Source: Tetrastigma voinierianum
Taxonomy: Eukaryota; Streptophyta; Magnoliopsida; Vitales; Vitaceae
Direction: 5' to 3'
Assembly: GCA_016808115.1 (NCBI GenBank)
Contig: JAEQBH010000728.1
Coordinates: 186,001 to 250,000, forward strand
DNA length: 64,000 nucleotides
Positions 11,861 to 22,139 of the stretch are shown piece after piece. The stretch's first letter is position 1, and each line of letters begins with the position of its first letter. A program made the position numbers and the translations under genes. Under the pieces are notes generated by a model that saw nothing but the letters and a program-made list of their open reading frames with translations, did not search any database and was not told where the DNA came from.

Positions 11861-12354
11861 ACTTGACATTCACTTGCCTAAATTTCAACTACCCATCTAT
11901 TTAAATATTTTTATTTATGTGCCGTTGTTAAGTTGAAATATTTCTTGAACTTATTATGTTTCTCTTCATTTTTGTAATATGCAACACATTCCTTTTCCCC
12001 ATTCCCTGCCCCCTCCAGCTGGAGGATAGGTGGAAGGTTACAAAAATTATATATTTAGTTTAGTTTTTCTGGATAACTCCCTACACAGAGTATTATAGAT
12101 AGAAGCTCTTATGCTAAAATTGGTTGCGACAACTGTATAGAAAATGCAAAATTCAAAACAAGGGATGTTAGTTATAGCAAACACTAAACTAAAATCTCTA
12201 GTAACCATCCTAAACCCACATTTTATGCCTTTTATTTACATGGGAACTCTAATCCAAGTTCTGAAGCAGGTAAAAACATGTTATCCAATCCATTAACACT
12301 GTTATGAATGCTTATCAAAATAAATAAATAACACTGTTATGAAATAATCCAAAC

Positions 12355-12419
12355 CTTGAAGTTCTTCTGCATGTCATAATACCCTGAAACAATCATGAGT
12401 AACCGAATTTTCTCTGACT
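12355..12419 (-). CDS. Candidate internal exon of an unrecognised host gene
   Basis: Bounded on the minus strand by an acceptor (GACACTCCAG) before 12419 and a donor (CAAG/GTTTGG) at 12355. The open reading is SEKIRLLMIVSGYYDMQKNFK. The K-[IL]-R-LL-M-I core is reminiscent of a helix in plant Sec1/Munc18 proteins such as KEULE, but the rest does not match what I know of them, so no name is given. A transposon-derived or chance open frame remains possible. Confidence 0.3.
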
Positions 12420-12639
12420 CTGGAGTGTCACAGAAAACATTAAAAAGCAAATATAAGTGCCTTATTCAAAACCAAAAACGGAAACATTGAGTCAACCAGA
12501 TATTCTATGATATAAAGAGCAGGGTTAAAAAAGAAGCTTAAAACTTTTATGTCCAAATACTGTGATTTATGGTCATTCCAATCGTGTATACCCAGAAAAT
12601 CACAGTTATGTTGAAGCCTAATTTCTGGAGGCCATGATA

Positions 12640-12664
<25 letters not shown>
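12640..12664. repeat. (GA)n microsatellite
   Basis: About 12 perfect GA units, followed by a purine-rich stretch to 12680. It lies about 125 bp upstream of the TRIM element. Confidence 0.95.
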
Positions 12665-12672
<8 letters not shown>

Positions 12673-12790
12673 GGGGTGGCTGTTAGGTTGCAGCATGGAG
12701 AATTGAAGCAGAAAGGATGGATACATTAGATACTATGCTATAAGACACAACAAACAGATATTTCTCTTAAAGTAGAATGTGTACCATATT

Positions 12791-12983
12791 TGTGGTGTCC
12801 CACATCGCCTAGAGGAAGGTTAAGGTACATATATGTAAGACTTTAATTCAACACTATTGAGGCCTTTTCTTAAGGACGTAAGCTCAATAGAGAAGTAAAA
12901 ATGGGGCAAGCTGGTGGGAAGCCGTATGTGCGCCACTACAACCTTGAACCGGAATATATCGGGTGAAGAGTTGGGTTGTTACA
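12791..12983 (+). repeat. TRIM 5' LTR
   Basis: Starts TGTGGTGTCCCACATCGCC and ends GGGTTGTTACA. It aligns over its whole length with 13054-13249. Confidence 0.92.
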
Positions 12984-12985
12984 AA

Positions 12986-13000
12986 TGGTATCAAAACTTG
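12986..13000 (+). other. TRIM primer binding site (tRNA-Met)
   Basis: TGGTATCAAAACTTG lies two bases after the 5' LTR. The consensus is TGGTATCAGAGC..., so two G-to-A type changes or equivalents are present. Confidence 0.85.
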
Positions 13001-13033
13001 ATCTCTAACTGGAAAAGTGCCAGCAAGGACATT

Positions 13034-13053
13034 GGGCCCCAAGGGGGGTGGAT
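13034..13053 (+). other. TRIM polypurine tract
   Basis: GGGCCCCAAGGGGGGTGGAT immediately precedes the 3' LTR, the position where plus-strand DNA synthesis is primed. Confidence 0.8.
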
Positions 13054-13249
13054 TGTGGTGTCCCGCATCGCCTAGAGAAAGGAAGGTTAAGGTCCATATA
13101 TGTAAGACTTTAACTCAACACTATCGAGACCTTTTCTTGAGAATGTAGGCCCAATAGAGAAGAAAATTGGGACATGCTGGTGGGAAGCCGTGTGTGCACC
13201 ACTGTAGCCCTGAATCAAATAATATCGGGTGAAGTGTTGGATCTTTACA
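13054..13249 (+). repeat. TRIM 3' LTR
   Basis: Starts TGTGGTGTCCCGCATCGCC and ends GATCTTTACA. It is followed directly by the target duplication ATATT. Confidence 0.92.
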
Positions 13250-13791
13250 ATATTAGTCTTCCTAGATGAGTATTTTAGGTGGATAATTAGCAAGGCAAAG
13301 AGGTGAATAGAGGCAAGCCTCCACAGGAAAGATTTAGCTAGTGACAACAAGTAATATGACAAAGAGCCAATTAAATAGCATACATGTAGAATACTTGTAG
13401 CACTGGCACGAAGCACTAAAATTGAAAGATTTTTGGCGGGACAGCAGGATCATCCCTGGACATTAAGATGAATCGTCTAGTACCGGTTTGGTGCAGCACA
13501 CTTTTATTAATATACCACAAAGTCTTGTCAAGAACCACGACTCCAGGGCATATTTTGAAATTTGACCCTTAATCAAAAAAAAACAAAAATCAAATTTGAC
13601 CCTTAAGATATCATTTGTTGATTACAATGGCTACTCAAATGTCACAAGTCATGTTGATCAAAGAAATAAGAAAGAAAATATGAACAAGTTTAGTGTGCTC
13701 ATATGTCAATGAGTTTTACATTGAAACTTTCTGACAGTGTGCCAGTAGTAGTGTACTACATGATGAGAGATTGGTTGTAAAAAGAGCCTAA

Positions 13792-14174
13792 TGTTAGAAG
13801 ATAGTGAAATGACTTTAAGTCTATGAACTAAGTGTGGAAAATACAAGTGTAATTGTAATTTGTAATTGCAGCTGTAACTGTAATTTGCAATTAGTTTCCT
13901 AATTACTAGAAGATTTCTGATTTTTAGGACTAAATTAGTGTGTAGAATATTTTCTTGATTTCCCCTAAATCATGGGATTTGTGAAATGAGAAAAGAAAAG
14001 AATACTTTTTTTTATTGAATGGATGAGTAAAATACAGTATATGTCCTACCTATTTATATACATCAAGAAGACAAAAAGGAAACAAATACAGAATAAAAAG
14101 AAAGGAAAATAATGTACAAGAAATGAAGGAGATAAAACAGAGAATATCCTAAGAATATCCTATGATTCTCAACA
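13792..14174 (-). repeat. Element A 3' LTR
   Basis: Plus-strand TGTTAGAA at 13792 and TTCTCAACA ending at 14174 give matching TG...CA ends. On the minus strand the polypurine tract (reverse of CTCCTCCTCAAGCTGGAG, 14175-14192) sits directly upstream of TGTTGAGAA. The length of 383 bp is normal for copia. The 5' partner is not in place. Confidence 0.75.
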
Positions 14175-14192
14175 CTCCTCCTCAAGCTGGAG

Positions 14193-14790
14193 CATATAGG
14201 TCATATGCACCAAGCCTGTTACAAATGCACTGAATCCTCGGACCTCAGAGAGACTTAGTGAAAATGTTTGTTAGTGGTCACTCGAGTTGATGAAACTAGT
14301 AGTCATGCATCCCGAGGCAATATTCTCTCAAATGAAATGACAATCCACTTCAATATGTTTGGTCTTCTCATGAAAGATTGGGTTGCCTCCAATAAATACA
14401 CAATATCCTGAAGTGCAGCGTCTGTCTACGAACGAGCTTGTCCAGTCTATATCATAATATCCAACAATCTAGGTGTGACCTCTGTTTTCATATAACACCT
14501 GTTGGCCTGGTGTTCCTTTGATACTCTTGGAGGATACGAATCCATGACATCTTAGTGGCTATCACATGGTGGCTAGGAATGACTAACTACGCTCACGAGG
14601 AAGGGATGTCAGTCGGTGATAGTAGAGTGGATTCAGTCTCTCACGCTAGTTGATTAATGTCTCCCACTGGATCTCGTAGATGCTTCATCATGTCTGAAGC
14701 TTGACGAACCGGATCCATAATGGTTAGTGTCTCTGACTTCTGGAGTCTAGCATACCGATTTCCTCAGATATGTCCAAGGCGTACTTCTCT
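14193..14790 (-). pseudogene. Element A RNase H, degenerate
   Basis: Minus-strand reading shows GYYDIDWTSSFVDRR followed by TSGYCVFIGG around 14390-14475, the copia RNase H signature (D.DWAG..DRRST.GY). It then jumps to KTKHIEVDCHF near 14340, so about 100 codons between them are deleted. Normal activity would be degradation of the RNA strand after reverse transcription. The domain is broken. Confidence 0.75.
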
Positions 14791-14879
14791 AAGACATATA
14801 TAGAATTAAGTAATTTATCTGATCAAGGAAAGTACTTGGGTTTCCCAGTCACTTTAGTGCGAAAGTGGCTAAAGAGATG

Positions 14880-15500
14880 TTATTGAGTTTAAGATACCAT
14901 CTGACCATTACACATTATAACAATGTCATCCACATAAACAATCGGATGAGTACCTTATCATGAGGATGTATATGATGATAGAAGGCAGTGAGTCTGATGT
15001 ACTCAAGTCATGCAGGCTCACGTACCATGGAGCTAAAGCTACCAAACTAGGCTCGAGGGGACTGCTTTAGGTTATATAAGGAATGACATAGCCTGCATAC
15101 CAAACTAGACTCCCCTTAAGCAACAAATCTAGGTGGTTGCTCCATATATACCTCCTCGGCGGGGTCGCCATGGAGAAATGCATTCTTGATATCCAACTGA
15201 TACAAGAACCAAGATCTCATAGTAGCCAGAGAAAAGAGAAGACGAACGGAAGCCATCTTGGCAACTAGAGAAAAAGTGTTATAGTAGTCGGAGCCATATA
15301 TCTAAGTATACCCCTTGGCAACTAAACGAACCTTAAGACAGTCCACTCAACCATTCGGACCAATCTTAACAGTATAACCCAACGGCAACCAACAGGAGAC
15401 TTGCCAGCAAGTAAGGTGAATAGGTCTCATGTGCTAGTAGAATGCAGAGCAGCCATTTCTTTAACCATTGCCTGTTTCCAGCCTGGATGGGCGAGGATGT
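14880..15500 (-). pseudogene. Element A reverse transcriptase, degenerate
   Basis: Minus-strand reading contains the catalytic motif YVDDIVI (14915-14940). It also has the conserved block YQLDIKNAFLHG then EEVYMEQPP around 15210-15140, and an N-terminal LKVRLVAKGY-like stretch near 15330. The order fits copia RT (RVT_2). In-frame stops interrupt it (for example after RFVA), and parts are frameshifted. Confidence 0.8.
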
Positions 15501-15559
15501 CATGCAAAATTTTAGGAAGAGAAATAGAAGACAAGGTGAAAATAAAAGCATAATATGGT

Positions 15560-16650
15560 GAAGATAAGCGATGATAAGTCAAGAAATTATAAATAGGATG
15601 GGGGTTATGAGAGGGCGAGTACCTTCCAGAGATAGCGAGGAAGGATCGGCGGGAGGCGGCAAGACCGGCGTCATGGAGGGCACCATAGGAGATGGAGTCA
15701 ACCCCGGAGACTCGGTGTCGATATCACAGTGACCAGATAAACTTATGCTTGATCGAGTTGGAATAGCTGGGGACTAGGATGGTCAATTCGAAATGGAAAA
15801 GATGAGAGATAGAGATAAGACCTCAAGACTGGAAGGAGGTCGGGTAGAGAGGATAGAAGAATGTTCAAAAAATATGATAGCAGAGGAAATGAAGTATCAA
15901 TGTGTATCAAGAGAGTAGCATCAATAACCTCGTTGAAGGCGGAATAACCAAGGAAGATGCACTTCGTGGCCTTAGCAGAAAGTTTATCTTGGCCAAGAGT
16001 GAGAATGTGGACAAAACAAGTGCACCCAAAAACCCGCAGAGGGAGACAGAAAAGAGGTTGATTTGGAAAGAGAAGAAAATGAGGAACTTGATCACTCATT
16101 TGTCTGAGAGGGCATACGATTGATCAAATGATGCTTGATTAAGATAGCATCCTCAGCATTGAGCGTATGTCGGAAGAGAAGAGTCTGAGCTCCTCAGCAG
16201 TGACGATTATTGTACTCAGCCACCCATTTTGTTGAGGAGTGTAAGCACAAGAAGACTAATGAAGAATCCCATGTGAGGATAAAAAGGAAGAGAAAGGTGC
16301 ATAGTGGTATTCCAAGGCTTTATCACTACATAAGATGCGGATAGAAGTGTTAAATTGATTGCAGATCTCAACAAAAAACTTTTGGAATATGGAAAATAGC
16401 TTATCTTGGCTCTTTATTAAAAATAGCCAAGTACAGTGGGAAAAATCATCAATAAATGTAACAAAATACCGAAAACCTAAAGTAGATGCAGTTCGGGGCA
16501 GACCCAAAAAATCAATGTGGATGAACTCGAAATGAGACTTGGTTTGGGAATCTAAGTGCTTAGATAACGAAACACGAATATGTTTCCCAAGATGACACGA
16601 CTCACAATCTAGTGAAGATAAGCTGGAAAAGCGGGAAACCATCTTCCGAA
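15560..16650 (-). pseudogene. Element A integrase, degenerate
   Basis: The frame 16256-16642 (minus) carries the retroviral integrase core. HIDFLG holds the first catalytic Asp. The stretch FVTFIDDFSHCTWLFLI follows, then CSDKALEY with the second Asp and a Glu. Upstream SLDCESCHLGKH is the tail of the zinc-binding region. At 15940-16095 LRVFGCTCFVH and KCIFLGYS mark the C-terminal part. It is split across frames with stops. It would catalyse insertion of element DNA if intact. Confidence 0.82.
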
Positions 16651-16979
16651 GCTTGGAAATGTTGGGATGACCAAGACAACGGTGGACGAGAAGAGGTGCA
16701 TTTGTTGAAGTGCAGATGGTGGAAGATGGGGTCGAGCTGAGATGAAAAAGGCCTTGAGACTCATGTCCTATGCCAATCGTCCTCCCTGTACTTCAGTCCT
16801 ACAAGGTGACTATTGAGTGAGAAAAGGTAACCGAACAATTAAGGTCATGGATTAATTTGCTAATAGAGATAAGATTAAATGGAGAATTAGGGACATAGAG
16901 AACAGAAGCAAGATGCAAAGATGGAATGGGACGTGCAGAACCGATTCCTTTAGCCATGGTTTGAGTCCCATTAGCCAAA
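16651..16979 (-). pseudogene. Element A pre-integrase region up to the insertion point
   Basis: Minus-strand reading includes TMAKGIGSA, a LYVPNSPFNL-like block and ISKLIH, then a zinc-region CLGHPN stretch. This is the copia gag-pre-integrase domain that follows the protease. It is interrupted at 16984 by the gypsy-type element and resumes at 23949 with the protease, so the two pieces are one coding region. Confidence 0.75.
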
Positions 16980-16984
16980 GTAAT

Positions 16985-18751
16985 TGTTAGGTGTGCTTTA
17001 GGTTAGCAATTTTTAGTGTAAAATATAGCATAAATCATGATTTCGATGCTAACTAAGCACTCCTTTTAGTTATTTTTATGTCTAACCCCCTATAGCTGTG
17101 TATTTTGCAGAAACGAAGAAAAGCAGGGCGAACAAACAATTCGAGGCGAGGAAATGAAAGTTGTCTTGAAAGGGCCATGGTTGCGACTTGGAACGACCAC
17201 GATCCACGGCCTTAAATGATCAAGGTTGCGCAAATAGCCACAATCCGCATTGTTACGAGAAGAAAGCCCACTGTGCGGACAAGCTCTGGTAGGCCCTGAC
17301 CTCGACCACTTACGGTGCGTCATGACCACATTTCTAAAGAAAGCTTTCGATGGAGTCGCGACCATGGGGAATTCCTAACAACATGTTGAATCAAAGCCTC
17401 GGCGAGGTCGCGACCGTGAAGGCCCTTGCTGCAGACTGTGGAACCTCTCTCTCGGTGAGGTCGCGACCGTAAGTCACTCACGGTCGCGATCGCAAGACGC
17501 AGCCCAGTTTTGTTTTCCATTTTTTGGGCTCGTTTTAGCCCATTTTTCTAAGCCTATTTAAGGGTGTTTTGCAGACATTTTTAGGGTTCAAAATTTTAAA
17601 GAGGAGGATCTCCTCTAGGGTTTTCTCTCTTGAAGTTTTGTAGATTTTTTAGTTTTAGGCTTGTATTTGTGAAGAACCTAGCTTGTAATCGAATATTGCT
17701 GGAAGAACAACCTTGTGGAGTGTGAAGTTTCAGCTTGGAGCTGGGATTTGAACATATTTGCAGCTTAAACATTGTTTTGTATTTCTATCTCTTCCTTATT
17801 TTGCAACTTTGTGTTTGTCGACAACATGATTTTGTGGGTTTTAATGGCTAAAATGTTAGGATAATCATTCTATAGGGTTGGTTATTAGATTTGATGATTG
17901 GGTTTGTCTAATCTTTAGTTGTTTGGTTGTTTTATACTTGATTTGTTGTATTTGGTGTTAGATCCTTAAAGATTAAGTTCTGTTAACAATATGTGTCGAG
18001 AATTGGATCTTCGATCCTTTACAAGGATATTCCCGTGACAAGGAACTAAGCCCCTTAAATCTAGCCTCTATTCTCTTAAGGTGTAGATTAATTAATCGGT
18101 GAGTCTAATTAACCTAGTTAAAGAGACCTAGGGAATTAGAAAAGTCTAGTACTAGGTGGATTTCACTAGGAGGGGACATCAAACCCATTAAGTGCAGATT
18201 ACATGTACGTAACAGTGACTAATCTGAGCTTAGTCCGGGTAGCTCTATTGCAAGGACGTAACTGTGACCAATAGAGCTCTTGAGGAAAAATGCCTTAGAA
18301 AAGTATCGCTCTAATGACCTAGAAGGACATAAATGTGAATAGGTGGTTAGTGTGAGAAAATATAAGGGGGAACACGAAAGTAGGATCCTTGTACCAAGTC
18401 CTCGGACAAACCCAAATCATAATTCATTCAATTCGAGCCTTACCTAGACGAATCCTTAGGCATCAATGATGATAACCAATCCTAGTTCCTCTAAGTCAGC
18501 TTTCTCCCTGCTTTAGTCAATTCAATCCAATCCTCAAATCAAACCGTTGTTTCATAGTTTTGTTTTTATTAGTTTATAATTCGCACTGAATCATTTATTA
18601 AATAGTGAACTAAGTGAGTCAATCCACCATAAAACCTACAATCCTCGTGGGAACGATCTCGGTTCATAATTGAAAACCTTGTATTACTTGTGCAACCCAT
18701 GCACTTGTGGTTAGCAAACAAGTTTTTGGGACCATTACCGGGGACTTAACA
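16985..18751 (+). repeat. Athila-like 5' LTR
   Basis: Starts TGTTAGGTGTGCTTTAGG and aligns throughout with 22140-23943. It contains several GTCGCGAC/GGTCGCGACC palindromes at 17340-17490 and 'CCTCGTGGGAACGATCTC' at 18643-18660. The right end is ambiguous. By the tRNA-Asp-like site it should end near 18720 (GCAAACA). By the inverted end rule it would end ACTTAACA at 18751. Confidence 0.8.
18726..18743 (+). other. tRNA-Asp-type primer binding site, decayed
   Basis: TGGGACCATTACCGGGGA matches the plant tRNA-Asp primer site TGGCGCCGTTGCCGGGGA at 14 of 18 bases. Three of the four differences are G-to-A, as expected from decay of methylated C on the other strand. Confidence 0.7.
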
Positions 18752-19041
18752 AAAGTCTTTGTTAGCTACGCCAACAACTTAACAAGTTACACAAGCAGGA
18801 TTTAACAGTGTCTTTTGTAGCCACTACCAACTTAACAAGCTTTAAGTAATCACGAGGATTGTTTTGGTTTTCAAGAGTTAATTGATATTCTATAAAGCAG
18901 AAGTTTACAATTTGGGCACCACAATTTTCTTTTCTTTTATTTTCTTGGATTGATATTTTCTTTTGTACTTTTATTTGGATTCTATATACTTAATTTTGTT
19001 TTTCTTTTATTTTGTATTTTTCTTATAGGTGCTTAGCATAA

Positions 19042-19809
19042 ATGAACAATGAATCGATGGATGAGCACCTATCCACACTTGAGAAAAAGATTGATGCTCT
19101 CACAAACCTCATTGACCAACAAACTCAAAGAGCACCCAATTATTTCAACTACAATGGAGGTCATTACTTTCAACCCCAACACATTATGCCGAGCTACTAT
19201 CATTCATGTTGGAGGACATATGAGGATTTCCCCTATAGAAGCCAAAATTTTCAAAGTCAAGGAGGCTCAAGTTACAATTATCAAGAACAAATCCAGCAAC
19301 CTTCTGATGAATAAATGTTTTATGCCTTATGGAATGAGGTGAAGAAGGACAAGGCCGCATGGGAAGCCAAAATGAAAGATCAAGTCACCAATGAAGAAGC
19401 TCTTGTGACAAACTTAGAAAATCCAACTGGGCAACTAGCCCATGCATTAGAGGAGCACCATTTTAGGACACTCCCAAGCGACATAAAGGATGAGAACATA
19501 AGAGAATGTATCTTTGTGCCTTTGAGTTTTAAGGAGGAAATCCAAGAACCGACATTGGTTGAAGAGAAAAAGAATGAACTTGCCAATGAGGAAGAGCTAT
19601 TAGTGGAAAAGAGGCAAGTTGAAGAGCACTATCCGCAGACCACAATTGAAAATGTTTTGGTTGAGATTGACAAGTTCAATTTCCCCATAGACATTGTGTC
19701 TTTGGGCATGGAAGAGGACCGACAAGCCTCATCGATAGGAATACCTTCCAATGCCATGTCAAGAAGCATTGATATAGAAATAATGGGAGATGACCTTGCT
19801 TGTTGGTGA
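19042..19809 (+). pseudogene. Gag/protease-like frame of the Athila-like element
   Basis: Two consecutive frames (19042-19314, then 19315-19809, separated by one stop codon) read as one protein. Residues MDEHLSTLEKKIDALT at the start form a short coiled coil. A Tyr/Gln-rich stretch (YFNYNGGHYF) follows, then an acidic Glu/Lys-rich coil. A block FPIDIVSLGMEEDR near 19680-19720 resembles FPVDF-VLDMEED before the aspartic protease of Athila-type gag-pro. No zinc knuckle and no protease active site are seen, so the frame is a remnant. It probably served as a structural gag-like protein when intact. Confidence 0.6.
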
Positions 19810-19873
19810 GGAAAAAGTGATGTTCAACCTCCACCAAAGCATACTACTTACAAATGAAGAAAAGAGGGCATGA

Positions 19874-20254
19874 TTGCGGATAGAGAGTTCATTTCTACCT
19901 TTTGAGGAGCAAGCACCTAAGATCCTTCAAGAGGACACTCTTGAAGGATATGAATTAAAGACCAACTCTTTTCCTACCAAAGAGTTGGATTTTGAGTTTC
20001 CATCGCCTATTCTAAAGGTGGAGGAGCTCATCCTCACGAGTAATGAGGATGAAGAGTGTCCTCTTGAAGGATATGAATTAAAGACCAACTCTTTTCCTAC
20101 CAAAGAGTTGGATTTTGAGTTTCCATCGCCTATTCTAAAGGTGGAGGAGCTCATCCTCACGAGTAATGAGGATGAAGAGGGAGCATTGGCCACTATAGAT
20201 GAAGGGCCAAAGCAAAGCTCTCGGACTTCCATAATGAGTCTAGCTGGACTCTAA
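19874..20254 (+). pseudogene. Acidic repeat-bearing frame of the Athila-like element
   Basis: A 126-codon frame downstream of the gag/protease-like frame, Glu/Lys/Leu rich, with no recognised domain. It is dominated by two copies of a 41-residue unit beginning LEGYELKTNSFPTKELDFEF. It is probably a continuation of the element's polyprotein after frame loss. The mirror frame on the minus strand (19927-20232) is a shadow of the duplication. Confidence 0.45.
19938..20183 (+). repeat. In-frame tandem duplication, 123 bp x 2
   Basis: Copy 1 is 19938-20060 and copy 2 is 20061-20183. They are essentially identical and preserve the reading frame (41 codons). Near identity inside an old element points to a recent duplication or gene conversion. 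Confidence 0.95.
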
Positions 20255-20259
20255 AAACG

Positions 20260-22120
20260 GAGCAGCTATTGAGAGGCACCCCAAGCAAAAATAAGGATTT
20301 TTATCCATTTATTGCTTTAATTTGTTTTTAATTTTAGTATGTGTTGCATGTTGATCTTATTTTAAGTGTTTATTTGGTTTTTGCTTTTTAGGACATTGAA
20401 GCTGATTCTTAGTAAGGGAGTTTCATCAAGAACCACCACACCCGAGCCCAATGGTCACACTTGATCATCTGAGGGAGTCCTTTGTTCTTATCTTTCATAT
20501 TTCATACATTGAGAACAATGCATATTATAAGTTTGGGGGTATTGGGGGGATTTGCCCTTTGTTTTTAAATTTTTCCAGCAGCTTCAATTATCCTATCTAT
20601 AGTGTGTTCCTTTAGATGCTTATATGTTTTAGTTGCCTTTTATGTTTCGGTTTTTAGGTTAATTAATTTATTTATTTCATTTTTTGGTTGTTTTTGTTTT
20701 GGTTGAGCTTGTTTTAGGGATAATTGTGATGCTGATGATGAATATTGATTGAACTTTATTTCACATGAAAACAATAAGAGATATTTGAACTTAAAGCATA
20801 ATGGTTTGACCTTATAGTTAACTATTTAGGCTAAAGTTCTTATCATGTTGATGCACAAGTCATTTACCCTTTTGATCAATTTTGCTTGGTTTAGAGAAGA
20901 ATTAGGTGAATATCATTGTAATTGATCTTTAAAGACTCTAGAACTTGTTCAATTATCACTCAAGGCAAAATCCTGCGCAACACGACAATTAGGAAATGAT
21001 GGAGCTATCCCTGACCTAAGTGTTTCTAGCTAACCTTTTTGCGCATATATCCATAGTCACCAAATTTGAACCATATTAGCCATTTTCTTTCAAGAAATCA
21101 CAGGAATGAGCCCCCTGGTCTTTGCTGAATACCCTTCACAAAGCTCTTGTTTACCCTTAACATGTTACTGACTTTAACATCAATATCTTGTGAATACATG
21201 TAGTGTGAATTGGGAAGTTGGTTGAAGTGAGTGTGCTATTAATGGAAATCAAAGGAGGTTTGGGGTAGAAAAAGGAAGAAAAAAATAGAAAAAGGTAGAA
21301 AAAGAAATAATAAAGTAAGGAGGAGTAAATTTACCCTTGTAGTCTTCCTACCTTAAACAATTTCTTAGGGGTGTTCTACACCTAGTACCCTAAGGCCAAT
21401 TGGTCTAGGAGTTACTAACCTAAAGCTCGCTACATGGGGTAGGTAGAAAGCTTAAAGGGGTTGAACATTGCACCACTCCGTGCCTTGTAAAATGAAAAAT
21501 AAAGCTCTTGGTGTTCTTGTGAAGATGGTGAAAATCATGCAAGTTTCGGGGGAGAGCTGTATGGAAAGATAGCCAAGTTAAGCTCGGGGGAAGCTTAAGA
21601 GGTTTAATTAAAAAAAGGAAGGCAATATGCCAAAGGATGGACACATTAGTGAAGAAAAAAGGAAAATGTGTATGTTTTGGGTAAACTGAAGCCTAAATGA
21701 CCTATTTAACTACCCTTACCTAAGCCATACACTACAAGCTTTTAAAGACCTAATTGATCATAAGAGTTGTGTATAGCCTACATTAGTGGATAGTGATATG
21801 CCCAACAAGCATATGGAGTCTTACACACTCACCATGTGAGTGAGAGATCACGTTTCACTCATACTTAGCTAATTCCATCCGAACTACATTTGGCTAGAGG
21901 GGAGGACTTCACACACACACTTGAGAACTTTAGTTTAGATTGTTCAACTTATGGTTATTCTATTATTTTTGAAAAACACCATCTCCAAGTTTTCTTTGTG
22001 TTGCATGAAAGCTAGATCTTTGAGGCAACTTATCATATATTATCTAAATTTGATGCTCAACATTTTAGTTAGTTTTGAATAAGGAAACTACGTCATTGCT
22101 TTGCTTGAGGACAAGCAAAA
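20260..22120 (+). other. Non-coding remainder of the Athila-like internal region
   Basis: No RT, RH or integrase motif is visible in any frame. At 20531-20546 there is a purine stretch (AAGTTTGGGGGTATTGGGGG) much like the polypurine tract next to the 3' LTR. At 21255-21320 there is an A/G-rich run. The minus-strand frame 21420-21644 is not recognised. Confidence 0.6.
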
Positions 22121-22122
22121 TA

Positions 22123-22139
22123 CTAAGTTTGAGGGTATT
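22123..22139 (+). other. Polypurine tract before the 3' LTR
   Basis: AAGTTTGAGGGTATT precedes TGTTAGG at 22140. Related elements carry a TTTGGGGGTGT-type tract at this place. Confidence 0.6.

Larger units (their letters stand above)
12791..13249 (+). mobile_element. Complete TRIM retrotransposon (459 bp)
   Basis: Two direct LTRs (12791-12983, 193 bp; 13054-13249, 196 bp) both start TGTGGTGTCCC and end TTACA. They enclose a 70-bp internal region made only of a tRNA-Met primer site and a polypurine tract. The flanking bases 12786-12790 and 13250-13254 are both ATATT, a perfect 5-bp target duplication. TRIMs are non-coding LTR elements moved by the enzymes of larger elements. The two LTRs differ at roughly one base in six, so the insertion is old. 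The start TGTG[GA]TGTCCCACATCG and the internal layout are typical of the TRIM group. Confidence 0.92.

Noticed and set aside
13087..13416. 109-codon minus-strand frame
   Set aside because: It is antisense to the TRIM 3' LTR and its flank, so it is a chance frame.
19927..20232. 101-codon minus-strand frame with an internal repeat
   Set aside because: It is the mirror of the duplicated plus-strand unit; the plus-strand frame has the Athila-like context.
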